Below, piece after piece: positions 34,005 to 42,964 of a stretch of DNA of 64,000 bases. The DNA is from Ganoderma boninense (taxonomy: Eukaryota; Basidiomycota; Agaricomycetes; Polyporales; Polyporaceae): positions 1-64,000 of the forward strand of contig PJEW03000016.1 in the NCBI GenBank assembly GCA_002900995.3, read 5' to 3'. The first letter of the stretch is position 1. The number at the start of each line of letters is the position of its first letter. The translations under genes were made by a program, and so were the position numbers. A model generated the notes under the pieces. That model did not search any database, had not been told where the DNA came from, and saw only the letters and a list, made by a program, of their open reading frames with translations.

Positions 34005-34105
34005 CTACCTCCTACGTCTCCGGCCGGCCCCGGGCGAGCAGCAAGTCCGACAAGTTACACTGACCGGGTGACTGCCAAGTCAAGGTATTTTAGTGGAATA
34101 CACTC
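34005..34105 (-). repeat. X2 right terminal inverted repeat
   Basis: The reverse complement reads GAGTGTATTCCACTA, CACCCGGTCAGTGTAA, GGACTTGCTGCTCGCCCGGG, GCCGGCCGGAG. It is matched to the left end and to X1. Confidence 0.8.
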
Positions 34106-34112
34106 CGAGATC

Positions 34113-37100
34113 GCTGGGAAGGATCGCGCGGTCGACATGTGGAAGGTCGTCACCGACAAGTACGACCGCCAGGGACACTTCGTCCAAGTCAGCATCATGC
34201 GACAGATGCAGTCCCTCAAGTGCGAAGACGGTGCCGACCCACGCATCACACTCAATCAGCTTGCAAGACTCAAGTCCGAGTACGCTACGGCCAGAGGTAC
34301 GCTCGCTCCCGACCAGTACAAAGCGATGATCATCGGATGTCTCCCCCCTTCCTACACCACCACCGTGCGTTCCATCCTCGCCTCCACTCGCATCGCCAGC
34401 CCGCACATGCCCCTCACTCCCGAAGTCCTCCTCGCCACACTCCACGACGTCGCTCGCGATGAGTTCGCCCTTGCTGGTGAATCTGCTGGCGGCATTGCAG
34501 GCGCAGCGACCGAGGTCAAGTGCTACAACTGCAACCGTACCGGCCACGTCAAGGCCGACTGTTGGAGTAAGGGCGGCGGAAAGGCGGGTCAGGGCCCAGG
34601 TCGGAAGAAGAAGGGGAAGGGGAAGAAGGGGAAAGGCGGCGAGTCCGCGAACGCAGCCGCATCAGGAGGAGGAGACGCGAAGTCGGAGGAGGAAACTTTC
34701 GCTTACGCAGTCTCGACAGACTTCTCGCAAGCCGCGCGTCAACAGCTGACGATCGACCGCCACACCCGCATCATGGACTCCGGCGCAAGCCGACACTTCG
34801 ATCCCCATCGCGAGAACTTCGTCACGTTCCGCGAGACCACCCCCGTGCCAATCAACTCAGCCGATGGGCGAGTCTTCTACGCCAAGGGTGAGGGGGAGAT
34901 CCGAGACACTGTCCTATCAGCGGATAAGAAACCCGTCAGTGTTGTCTTCAAGGATGTTCTCTGGGCTCCGAGCATGCCGTTCGGACTGCTTTCTGTCAGC
35001 CGGATGACTCAGTCCGGCTCGTCCATCGTCTTCAAAAAGGGCGCGTGCTCAGTGCTCACGCCGGATGGAAAGCAAGCCTGGACCGTCAGGGAGAAGCACG
35101 GCCTCTATCCCGTCGTCGGACACGGTCCCAACACGCCGTCGAGCGAGCATGCCAACGCCGCTCAGACTGCACGCATCCCTCTCGAGGAGTTCCACCGTCG
35201 AATGGGCCACGCGAACGAGCGCGCCCTGAAAAAGATGGTCGCGGACGGCGTGGTCACAGGTGTCACTCTCGACCCCAACACGATGCCGTTCTGCGAGGTC
35301 TGCCCCCAGGCTAAGCAAGCCCGTGAACCGTTCCCCAAGGTGCGGTCTAGCCCACCTGCAGCCAAGTTCGGTGACCGCGTTCATACCGACGTCTGGGGCA
35401 AGGCCGACACCACTGCAATTGGCGGAGAACGCTATGTCTACATCAACCTCGATGACCACACCGACGAGATCATGCTCCAGGGCATGCGCACCAAGGACCA
35501 GGGCTTCGCACGGCAGAAGGCTTACGATGCGCTCATCAAAACGCAGCGTGACGTCGAAGCAATCAAGGAGCTTCAAAGCGACCGCGGTGGCGAGTACCTC
35601 AGCGGCGAATACGATGCGTACCTCGAGTCGCGTGGTACGAAACGCCGCCTCACCAGCCACGACTCGCCCCAGCAAAACGGCAAGGCCGAACGGAGCTTCC
35701 GTACTCTGTTTGAGCACGCCCGCGCCATTCGCATCGACGCACGCATGCCCCGCTTCCTCTGGTATGAAGCCGTCAAGCACTCAGCCTGGCTCCGCAATCG
35801 CACCACGACCGTGAACACGCCCGACTCCACACCCTATGAGCGAGTGACGGGCGAGAAGCCTGACCTCTCTCGACTACCGCGCTGGGGCTGCAAGGCCTGG
35901 GTCCTCCAAGAGAAGACCTCGAAGCTCGACCCGAAGTCTAAGCCGGGACATTGGATTGGCTTCGACCTGCAGAGCAAGGCCCACCGCATCTACTGGCCGG
36001 AGCAGCGCAAAATCTCGGTCGAGCGAAATGTTCGCTTCGATCCGAAGGACATGGTCGTGGCAAACGCCGACATCTGGTTCGAGGGGGAGAATGAGAACGT
36101 ACCTGTGGGCGCCCCAGATGCGCCGTCCGCTGCATCTCCTTCCGAACCCGCTGCCCAGCCTATCCCAGTCCCTGCAGCCCCTCCCGAGCCGGCTGCACCA
36201 CCCGCTAACCCATCCATCCCCTCCGAACCCGAAAACCCCGCTGTTGAACCGCTAGCCGACATGCCACAAGCTGATGCGCAGCGAGAACCAGCAAGCGAGG
36301 GCCGCCAGAAGCGTACTCACAAGCCCAGTCAGTGGCTGCGGGACCTCCAGAGCGGCGTTGGAACCACAGGAGGCCGGAGATCGCAGCGAATCCCGTCGTC
36401 TATCACAGGCGAGACAGCCAAGATGGCGGGCGCAGTCGAGGTCGAGGGGGAGCTCGAAGCCGAGGAAGAGCCATCCAGTGGCATGGAGCCAATCTTCGCG
36501 CTCGCCGCACTTGGTACTGAAGAAGAGCCTAGGTACCAGCAGGCTATGGCCAGCCCAGAACGAGAGCAGTGGAAAGCAGCGATGGAGGAGGAGATGAGCA
36601 AGATCGAGGCAATGGGAACGTACGAGCTGGTCGAACGGCCAACAGACGCCAACGTCATTGGCTGTGTCTGGGCGCTCCGGAAGAAGCGGAACGAGCGGAA
36701 CGAGGTGGTCAAACACAAGGCCCGCCTCTGCGCTCAAGGTTTCTCTCAGGTCCGCGGCACCGATTTTACCGACACTGCTTCGCCCACTGCTCGCCCTGCC
36801 TCTTTCCGTCTTGTCCTCTCTCTCGCAGCCATCAACGACTGGGAGATCCATCAGATTGATTTCAAGAACGCCTATCTCAACGGCGCCCTCGACGAAACGA
36901 TCTACATGCGACAACCCCCTGGCTTTGAAGCCCCCGGTCTCGAGCACCTCGTCTGGCGACTTCGAAAGGCCCTCTATGGGCTCAAGCAAGCCGGACTGCA
37001 GTGGTACCGGGCTGTCCACGCTCTCATGGAGGATCTGGGACTCAAACGCAGTGAGTACGATCCCGGTGTCTTCCTCCTCTCTACCCCCACCATCATTATC

Positions 37101-38075
37101 ATTGTCGTTATCCACGTCGACGACTGTATTCTCGTCTGCAACTCGACGCCGGCCCTCATTCGCTTCAAGGCCGAGCTCAACACCCGATACGAGATCGTCG
37201 ACCTTGGCGAGGTACGCTGGCTCCTTGGATTCGAGATCCGACGAGACCGCGCTGCCCGCTCCATCTCCCTTTCCCAAACCGCGTACATCGACACTCTCCT
37301 CTCCCGCTTCAACATGACAGATGCCAACCCTATCGCTGTGCCGATGGACCCCCACGCGAACCTCTTTAACTTCACGCTCGACGACGACGTCCGTGCCGCA
37401 ATGCGCAGCAAACCGTACGCGCGCCTCATTGGCTCCCTCATGTACGCCGCCATCAGCACTCGCCCGGACATCGCATTCTCGGTCTCTGCCTTCTCTCAAT
37501 TCATGGCGGACCCCGCACCTGTTCACTGGGAGGCTGCCAAGCGTGTGCTACGCTACCTCAAGGGGACCAGGGACCTCGCACTGGCATTTGGCGCCTCGGA
37601 GGATGGGCTTCTGGGTTATACGGACGCCGACTGGGCCTCTCAAGCCCATCGCCACTCTTTTACTGGTACCGTCTTCCTCTTTTCTGGTGGCGCCATCAGC
37701 TGGTCCTCGCGCAAGCAACCAATCATTGCGTTGTCCTCGACCGAGGCTGAGTACATCGCCGCATCGGACTCTTCCCGCGAGCTCATCTGGCTCCGATCTC
37801 TCCTTGCCGAGCTCACTGCACCCCTCTCATCGCGTACCCCCCTCCACTGCGACAACCAAAGCGCCATCGCCCTGGTCAAGAGCGGCCTTCCCAGCGCCCG
37901 GACGAAGCATATCGACATCCGACATCATTTCATCCGCGAAGCAGTCGAGCGCGGTCAGCTCGAGCTCGTCTATTGCCCCACCAACGACATGGTCGCCGAC
38001 CCCTTGACAAAGGCGCTTCCCCGTGCCAAAGTTGAGTATCTTCGTTCGTTGCTAGGTCTCCGCGCTACGTCTTGA
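34113..38075 (+). CDS. copia 1 gag C-terminus and pol
   Basis: The frame is open from the X2 edge to TGA 38073-38075. Domains in order: gag (MWKVVTDKYDRQGHFVQVSI, QLARLKSEYATARGTL); zinc knuckle CYNCNRTGHVKADC (34521-34562); protease DSGASRH (34777-); GAG-pre-integrase FHRRMGHANE...CEVCPQAKQ; integrase core HTDVW (Asp 35388), QSDRGGEY (Asp 35580) and NGKAERSF (Glu 35688), giving D-x35-E; RT KARLCAQGFSQ, DFKNAYLNGALDETIYMRQP, ALYGLKQAGLQWY and VIHVDDC (37107-37127, HVDD in place of YVDD); RNase H GYTDADWAS and LSSTEAEYIAASD. No frame lesion is seen in this part. Upstream gag pieces are at 5377 and 15949. A purine tract GAGGGGGAG (38074-38082) precedes the 3' LTR. Confidence 0.93.
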   Translation, partial: AGKDRAVDMWKVVTDKYDRQGHFVQVSIMRQMQSLKCEDGADPRITLNQLARLKSEYATARGTLAPDQYKAMIIGCLPPSYTTTVRSILASTRIASPHMPLTPEVLLATLHDVARDEFALAGESAGGIAGAATEVKCYNCNRTGHVKADCWSKGGGKAGQGPGRKKKGKGKKGKGGESANAAASGGGDAKSEEETFAYAVSTDFSQAARQQLTIDRHTRIMDSGASRHFDPHRENFVTFRETTPVPINSADGRVFYAKGEGEIRDTVLSADKKPVSVVFKDVLWAPSMPFGLLSVSRMTQSGSSIVFKKGACSVLTPDGKQAWTVREKHGLYPVVGHGPNTPSSEHANAAQTARIPLEEFHRRMGHANERALKKMVADGVVTGVTLDPNTMPFCEVCPQAKQAREPFPKVRSSPPAAKFGDRVHTDVWGKADTTAIGGERYVYINLDDHTDEIMLQGMRTKDQGFARQKAYDALIKTQRDVEAIKELQSDRGGEYLSGEYDAYLESRGTKRRLTSHDSPQQNGKAERSFRTLFEHARAIRIDARMPRFLWYEAVKHSAWLRNRTTTVNTPDSTPYERVTGEKPDLSRLPRWGCKAWVLQEKTSKLDPKSKPGHWIGFDLQSKAHRIYWPEQRKISVERNVRFDPKDMVVANADIWFEGENENVPVGAPDAPSAASPSEPAAQPIPVPAAPPEPAAPPANPSIPSEPENPAVEPLADMPQADAQREPASEGRQKRTHKPSQWLRDLQSGVGTTGGRRSQRIPSSITGETAKMAGAVEVEGELEAEEEPSSGMEPIFALAALGTEEEPRYQQAMASPEREQWKAAMEEEMSKIEAMGTYELVERPTDANVIGCVWALRKKRNERNEVVKHKARLCAQGFSQVRGTDFTDTASPTARPASFRLVLSLAAINDWEIHQIDFKNAYLNGALDETIYMRQPPGFEAPGLEHLVWRLRKALYGLKQAGLQWYRAVHALMEDLGLKRSEYDPGVFLLSTPTIIIIVVIHVDDCILVCNSTPALIRFKAELNTRYEIVDLGEVRWLLGFEIRRDRAARSISLSQTAYIDTLLSRFNMTDANPIAVPMDPHANLFNFTLDDDVRAAMRSKPYARLIGSLMYAAISTRPDIAFSVSAFSQFMADPAPVHWEAAKRVLRYLKGTRDLALAFGASEDGLLGYTDADWASQAHRHSFTGTVFLFSGGAISWSSRKQPIIALSSTEAEYIAASDSSRELIWLRSLLAELTAPLSSRTPLHCDNQSAIALVKSGLPSARTKHIDIRHHFIREAVERGQLELVYCPTNDMVADPLTKALPRAKVEYLRSLLGLRATS

Positions 38076-38082
38076 GGGGGAG

Positions 38083-38398
38083 TGTTGGTGTTCAAGCCGT
38101 GGCGGTGTCCCGACGCCCGACGCGGCGTGCTCGTGTCCCGTATGATTCCGATATGGACCTTGGGTCCCGTTCCTGTCCTTACTCCGTCCTGTTTCCCAGT
38201 GTTAGTTCTGTATGTTTTACAACATTACTTACCTTACAATTTCGCTCCCCGCTCCTTCAGATATACTCGAGCCTTCGCATACCGAGCACCTCAGTCTTTT
38301 CCCCAACTGACTGAGTCGCTCGCTCCGCTCGCTTCCAGCGTGCTTCCTCGTTCCCACAGGTCCCGCCCGTCTCGTCCCTCGCGCCCGTAACCTTCACA
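38083..38398 (+). repeat. copia 1 3' LTR
   Basis: 316 bp. It differs from 5042-5357 at about four positions (three near 38168-38186, one near 38216) and is followed by GACAG. Confidence 0.93.
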
Positions 38399-38418
38399 GA
38401 CAGAGGACTCTCCTCCAT
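38399..38418 (-). pseudogene. 5' end of the split X1 gene
   Basis: ATG at 38418-38416 and codons MEESPL up to the duplicated GACAG. The frame continues at 5036 on the other side of copia 1 (STSWNASES...). Confidence 0.65.
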
Positions 38419-39139
38419 CGTTGCTGACTCTCATCCTCCGGGGCGTAGCCTCTAAACCCCTTCCGCCCTCATCCATGCGTTCTGGCGGGGTGGACGCACT
38501 CCTTCTAGTGTTGCGTCTCCAATCGCACGGCGATACCAGTGGTTGTGATGGAGAGTCCTGAATGTTCAAAACATGCCCCACATGGTGTGAACGCCTTAGC
38601 AACGGCGATTGCGACGTGTCCCGCTTCGGCCAAGAGGAAGGCATCATGTCCATTGCGGATGATGTGGAGTAGTCCGCACGGTAGAACCGTGGCTGCGAGG
38701 ATCCGGAGTGCGAGCTCGAGCTCCGGCGCGCGGGGTCTGGGGTGGCAGGCCCTGGAGACTCGCCGTGGTAGAAGACTGGCTGCTGCGAGGATCCGGAGTG
38801 CGAGCTCGAGCTCCGGCGCGCGGGGTCAGCGTCAGCCGTGTGCCCTACAACCTGTCAGTATGCGAGCAGTGTGTCATAAGCAACCAGACAATAGACAAGT
38901 GAGCAATACATTCATCAGCGTACCTGGCGTGAAGAACTAGATTCGACGCCTTCGGACAGAGAAGGAAGTGCGCCCGGAGAGCCACCACGATAGAGCATCG
39001 GTGATAAATCGCCATCGTCCATTGGATCTTCCATATTCTCAGCATACTTGGCCTTGCTCACAGCATTGTAGACTATCCATCGCGTACACTGCAAGATCCC
39101 TCCGTGACACGGGAAGCAGCAGCGATCGTTTGGCTCTGA
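38419..39139. other. X1 intergenic region with a 100-bp duplication
   Basis: A GC-rich block (TGCGAGGATCCGGAGTGCGA...CGCGCGGGGTC) occurs at 38694 and 38775. No gene is supported, though this stretch may hold promoter elements for both flanking genes. Confidence 0.4.
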
Positions 39140-40171
39140 CGCAGCGGCGACAACGATTGCTCACTGGTATGAAAGCTTTCCACAAGGCGGCAGACCGTCA
39201 TCTCCGGACGTCAATTAGCACGACGGGGGTCCCTGTGAGCAATGATCCAACGGACTTCGGACGAGTCTGGGATCCGGTGGAAGGCCTGGAAGGCAGCTGG
39301 GCAACAAGCGGCGGGGCTCCTGAGCCTGGGGGCCCGCTGGACCCGGAGGAACAACCACTCGCCCTTCCGTCAACGATGGGGTATACCTATCTTGTCGAAC
39401 ACAACCTCAAAGACCTTGTGGAAAAGGAACAAGAGCTCCGGGAAGGACAGATGAACGATTGCCTCCAGGGTATCCGGACCGCCATAGCATACAAGTCACT
39501 CTTGTACCGGACGAGGGTCCGGAAAGCCGGATCGTACCGGAACAAGCTCCGCAGCTTTGACGAAATCCGGACTACCGATGACGGACTTATGAAGCACGTC
39601 CGGGCGTATACACAAGCCCGGAAAGCAGCGGCACGGCTGTTTGACCGTGACACGGCTGACCCGGACTCGACACAGCGGCGCAACGCGTTCTTCTCGCGAT
39701 ACAAAGAGATACGCCGCGAAGACCTGGGAGTGACGACAGCGGTTCTGGAACAGTTTACACATGGCCTACGGAACGTGCATTCCTCTTGGATATGGCATGT
39801 AGAAGATTCGGACGCTGCGCAAAACACGAGCTGGCTGGTAGATTGTGAGTAGCATCACCGCCGGCATGGGTCACGTTGTATTAAAGCTCTACATTAGTCC
39901 GGCGCATGCTGTGGCTTAGGGCTTACGCCCGCAAGTGCCGCTGGGACGAGGAGTCCGTCCTAGTTCCTTTTGAAATGGACTCAACCGTCCGGTACTTCGG
40001 AACACAGTCCGGACGGTGGAGACAATGGGCGGAAAATGGTGGCACCCCGGGGCACAAAGCGTACGCCTTCCGGCAGTCTTCAATGTGGGCGAGCCTTAGA
40101 GATCACGCTTCGGACGCCTTTGCAAAGGCCCAGAGGATGTATAGTTTGGAGCCGGAAGTTCCAAGTACGTA
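39140..40171 (+). pseudogene. KDZ-like transposase, C-terminal region only
   Basis: Two exons (about 39140-39845 and 39898-40171; intron GTGAGT...CATTAG). The protein reads RLLTGMKAFHKAADRHLRTS, LPSTMGYTYLVEHNLKDLVE, EKEQELREGQMNDCLQGIRT AIAYKSLLYRTRVRKAGSYR and VTTAVLEQFTHGLRNVHSSW, then MLWLRAYARKCRWDEESVLV and EMDSTVRYFGTQSGRWRQWA. This layout (REGQ.ND.L...R.A...KS...R..VRKA) is the C-terminal region of the cysteine-cluster (CxC2-type) KDZ transposases. The catalytic core and cysteine domain are absent upstream. It belongs to a different KDZ branch from K1 (6815-9663). If X1 derives from a KDZ element, this is the remnant of its own transposase. Confidence 0.65.
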
Positions 40172-40369
40172 GCGTTACCCGTCTGGGTTTACATGAATGC
40201 AATTCAACATGTTAACGGTACAAACGATACACGCCGCGCATCTGACAACATCTAATTCGTATCAGCTTCCAGAAGGGGGGTGGTGCCCCACTCCGGAGCC
40301 CAGTAGACACCGTGCTGGTGGACGATCGCGACTGTAAAACAAAGACATGAGCCGGGATGACAATACGTG
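40172..40369. other. spacer between convergent X1 genes
   Basis: No gene is seen. Confidence 0.35.
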
Positions 40370-40936
40370 TTAGTCTGAGAACCTACGGGCTTGAGCAGCC
40401 ACGGACGCAGCCTCCGTGAACTTAATGAGCTCGCGGTTAAACAGCTTGAGCTTGGCCAGGGACATCGTGTAGGGCTCATGGTTGAGGGTGGTCACGCCGT
40501 GTGTGAAAGCGTGCACCGCATCGCTGAACTCGACGGACGCCTCGGTATGCGCCTCCCGGACACGCTTCAGCTTCTCCATACACTCGTACAGGACGAGCTC
40601 CCTGCTCTCCTTGGAATAACGCTTCCAGAACTCGCGCAAAGTGGCGGGAGAAGGCCGGATGGCCTCCGGCTGCTCAACAAACCACTTGTAAACGGCGCGG
40701 AAGTAGGGGTCGATGTCCTGCGCGTCATACACATGGCCGGCCTGGCCGATCGCTCGGAATAACTGAGCGATGACGGACTGAACATGGGAAAGGCGGTAGA
40801 CGATTTGGCCGGAACGAAGATCAGCCACCAAGAGACCGAGGGCCTCGCTGAGGGGAATGTCCGGGAGGTCCGACATGTCGGGTCCCGTGGCGACACTCTC
40901 GGAGTCATCGGCAGGGCCAACAAAGGCGCGTATCAT
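40370..40936 (-). CDS. X1 hypothetical protein, paralogue of the 44.7-45.2 kb gene
   Basis: ATG at 40936 (MIRAFVGPADDSES) opens a single exon of about 188 codons. Core: DLPDIPLSEALGLLVADLRS, YRLSHVQSVIAQLFRAIGQA, DPYFRAVYKWFVEQPEAIRP, LREFWKRYSKESRELVLYEC and EASVEFSDAVHAFTHGV. It shares spacing and residues (YFxAxYxxxxxQPxxxRPxxxxxxxFWKxxSxxSR) with the protein at 44682-45212. The composition suggests an all-helical soluble protein. The function and family are unknown. A block 400 bp upstream (41324-41402) is shared with X2. Confidence 0.6.
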   Translation of the reverse strand: MIRAFVGPADDSESVATGPDMSDLPDIPLSEALGLLVADLRSGQIVYRLSHVQSVIAQLFRAIGQAGHVYDAQDIDPYFRAVYKWFVEQPEAIRPSPATLREFWKRYSKESRELVLYECMEKLKRVREAHTEASVEFSDAVHAFTHGVTTLNHEPYTMSLAKLKLFNRELIKFTEAASVAAQARRFSD

Positions 40937-41320
40937 GCTTACGAAAAGAAAAGAGAGTAAGTACATGGCCAGAAGGGATGGCCGGACGACGTACATGTGG
41001 GAAGGAGTCCTTGGAAGTGGTAATGGCAGGAAGGGGTGCTGATGGGGAACTATAACAATGAAAATGTCAGGATGAGAACACCCACAAGCACAACAGGGCG
41101 TACCTTCAGAAGATGAGACGAGCTTGAGAGCGCAGACCGCTGCAGAGGACAGCAAAACGAGACGGAATTTATATCCTCATGTGCTGCAGTCACCGTGGCA
41201 TGGCTTCGTTTTAAGGACAATATGACAAACCCCTCGCACAAGAGAGAACTCCAAATTACCAAGACCGGAAAGAAGTGCCGTCCACGAGGCGAGGCTGTAA
41301 TGCTCGCAGCATCAGCCTCG

Positions 41321-41403
41321 TGTGCCGCAGCAAAACCTAAGAAGACAGCGATTAACCTCACTACAAGACATGAGGTGTGAATAGGGAGAAAGAGGAATAC
41401 CAA
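41321..41403 (-). promoter_or_regulatory. X1 copy of the shared upstream block
   Basis: TGTGCCGCAGCAA, GATTAACCTC, ACATGAGGTGTG and GAATACCAAACC match 33200-33293 in X2. It lies upstream of the minus gene at 40370-40936, and divergent from the gene starting near 41.5 kb. Confidence 0.5.
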
Positions 41404-41579
41404 ACCTGGCAGAGATCACAAAAACAGCCGGACACTCTACTCGGCTGCGTTGATCCGCGGCGATATGCAGATCGGATATGGCGCAGAGGGTGACGAGTCA
41501 GCTGCAGCACGCTGTGAAACCTGGGAGCGGCTTCAACGTCTGTTGCGGACGCCATCCACGCCCTTCACGACCCTCGACC

Positions 41580-42409
41580 CTCGTCCTAGGATAACACAGC
41601 AATGCTCCTGGCTCTCCCTTCTTTGCAAAATGCGAGGGACGATGGTGAATCATCCCTCGCATTGTGGGGGTTCAGATCGGAGGTCGTACACGTTATCCTA
41701 CGTGTTCGGAAGGCAATCCAGGCCCTCCCCAACAACCCGGACGCATTGACCATCCGGAGATGGAACTATTGCCTGGCTCGTGAAATTGTACGTCTATTGA
41801 TACTGAATCGTCCCAGACTGCGCAGACTAATCTAGAACGCACGGACAACTAATCAGTGGTTAGCGATACACGCCACCGGAGCTGCTACCACCATAGCGGT
41901 CCAGCCTCCGTTCAGCTGGAAGGGTGAAGGCGGCGTCGAATCTTGCCTCCCGCTGTCCATTTTACTGTACGCAGTGAGATGGAATGGACGCAAAATAGAC
42001 TTCTCCATGGAGCGCTTGGATAGGGAGGCCTTCTTGATAGCTACGGAGAACCTGGACAACAACCTCCCTCCTATGGCCAACCACGGGGGATATATCCAGT
42101 GGTGGGAAGTAAACGCCAACCCATCATCACAGACCCGACGCATGCCAAAGTGGTGGGATGATCCGCCGAAAGAAGCAGTACGTGCTGTCATACGCTTGAG
42201 TTGTTCGAGGCTGATTTACAATGGTAGGCGCCCCCGATGGCTTACTTCTCAGAAGACTGGGAGGAGTGGAGGGAGACGACGCAGATGCAGATGAACGATA
42301 TCGCGAAACAGCTGGCATCGAAGCGTGTCGACCTCAACGAGGTGAATGTCGAGCTGGCGGGTGAGGTCGCTGAGGGAGAAACGCCGGAATGCAGCGGTGC
42401 CTACGACTG
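41580..42409 (+). CDS. X1 hypothetical protein, multi-exon
   Basis: Exon 1 (about 41591-41788) reads TAMLLALPSLQNARDDGESS, LALWGFRSEVVHVILRVRKA and IQALPNNPDALTIRRWNYCL. A GTACGT donor and AATCAG acceptor (about 41789-41853) lead to WLAIHATGAATTIAVQPPFS and LYAVRWNGRKIDFSMERLDR, then NHGGYIQWWEVNANPSSQTR MPKWWDDPPKEAV. A final exon after CTTCTCAG (about 42255) reads DWEEWRETTQMQMNDIAKQL ASKRVDLNEVNVEL, a likely coiled coil, ending at TGA 42407-42409. The start is uncertain; an upstream exon around 41465 is possible. No family is recognised. Confidence 0.5.
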
Positions 42410-42874
42410 AGACACTAAAGCAGTATCATTGTGTATACATAAATGATTGAGTCCAGGAGTGCATACAGGAAATTTCGTTTCTTGACAATGTATACGATGG
42501 ATCAGAGTGAATGTCGGGAAACATTTGTTTGCAATGATGGTATATAGACAACCACATACGGACCACAAAGAGTAGGCGGCACAGTACCCTGGCCGGGTGG
42601 TGCGGGTCAGCTACAACCACATACGGACAGCACGACCAAGCCAGAGGGTATCGCGGCCAGCCAGATCGCAGCCCAGAGAGCGCACTAGCTGGTGGCTCGA
42701 GACGGCGGAAATGGGCTGTAAACAGTCCGAGGGTGCCTACTAGGACAGCACTTCACTGTCGTCGGAGCGGTGCCCCGGCCGAGTGCAATGTTCATCACAT
42801 GGTTGCGTGCCGCCCGGACGGCATGTGCCGCCATTGCGGGAGCCCGACCGGATCGCACCACAGCACATTACGTT
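42410..42874. other. X1 right subterminal region
   Basis: No gene is seen. ACAACCACATACGGAC occurs twice (42548, 42613). CCGGCC motifs become dense from 42775. Confidence 0.4.
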
Positions 42875-42964
42875 CAGCCCGGCCGGCCCCGGCTGACCAG
42901 CAACAGCATCAGTTTACACCCTCCGGGTGCCTGCTACATCTGTGGATTTTAATGGAGCACACTC
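42875..42964 (-). repeat. X1 right terminal inverted repeat
   Basis: The reverse complement starts GAGTGTGCTCCATTAAAATC and then has CACCCGGAGGGTGTAA, TTGCTGGTCAGCCGGGGCC. It is aligned with 3789-3880 and with the X2 ends. Confidence 0.8.

Larger units (their letters stand above)
16360..34105. mobile_element. X2, cargo-bearing DNA transposon inside copia 1 gag
   Basis: 17,746 bp, including a nested copia and two gaps. It starts CACATAGTTCCACTATTGGG and ends TTTTAGTGGAATACACTC, with duplication CGAGATC at 16353-16359 and 34106-34112. Both ends carry CACCCGG..(A)GTGTAA and GGACTTGCTG at the same distance from the tip as in X1, then dense CCGGCCGG motifs. Genes inside are 22944-25043 (plus), about 25258-26437 (minus), perhaps about 26700-27445 (plus) and 27596-32399 (minus). 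I find no transposase, so X2 is probably moved in trans. Confidence 0.82.
5042..38398 (+). mobile_element. copia 1, Ty1/copia retrotransposon split by two nested elements
   Basis: The two LTRs (5042-5357, 38083-38398) are each 316 bp, run TGTTGG...TTCACA and differ at about 4 positions by hand comparison. They share the flanking GACAG. The interior encodes gag-pro-int-RT-RNaseH in copia order, in three separated pieces: 5377-5451, 15949-16359 and 34113-38075. K1 and X2 occupy the breaks. With both removed the gag frame is continuous, so the copy was probably intact when they arrived. The own length of copia 1 is about 5.1 kb. Confidence 0.92.
3789..42964. mobile_element. X1, cargo-bearing DNA transposon (about 5.8 kb without its own insertion)
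   Basis: X1 starts CACATGGTTCCACTA and ends TTAATGGAGCACACTC, and is flanked by the 7-bp duplication CTCGGGA. The ends are imperfect inverted repeats sharing TCCAYTA, CACCCGG, GTGTAA and TTGCTGGTCA. X2 (16360-34105) has the same end structure. X1 own sequence is 3789-5041 plus 38404-42964; the rest is the copia insertion. It carries a short minus gene, a KDZ-like transposase C-terminal region (about 39140-40171), a minus gene (40370-40936) and a plus gene (about 41580-42409). The family is not recognised. A KDZ relative is the best guess from the transposase fragment, although the duplication is 7 bp rather than the 8 bp of K1. Confidence 0.8.

Noticed and set aside
16360..34105. Starship-type giant element
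   Set aside because: There is no tyrosine-recombinase captain-like gene at an end, and X2 has inverted terminal repeats instead.
16360..34112. 3-bp duplication CAC for X2
   Set aside because: CAC also flanks the ends, but only the 7-bp CGAGATC restores the usual gag spacing, and the same rule gives CTCGGGA for X1 and repairs the satellite unit.
36252..37526. Minus-strand ORF of 424 codons
   Set aside because: It is the antisense shadow of the copia 1 RT/RNase H region.
3789..42964. CACTA (EnSpm) transposon
   Set aside because: CACTA is internal to the tip, the duplications are 7 bp rather than 3 bp, and no EnSpm transposase is seen.
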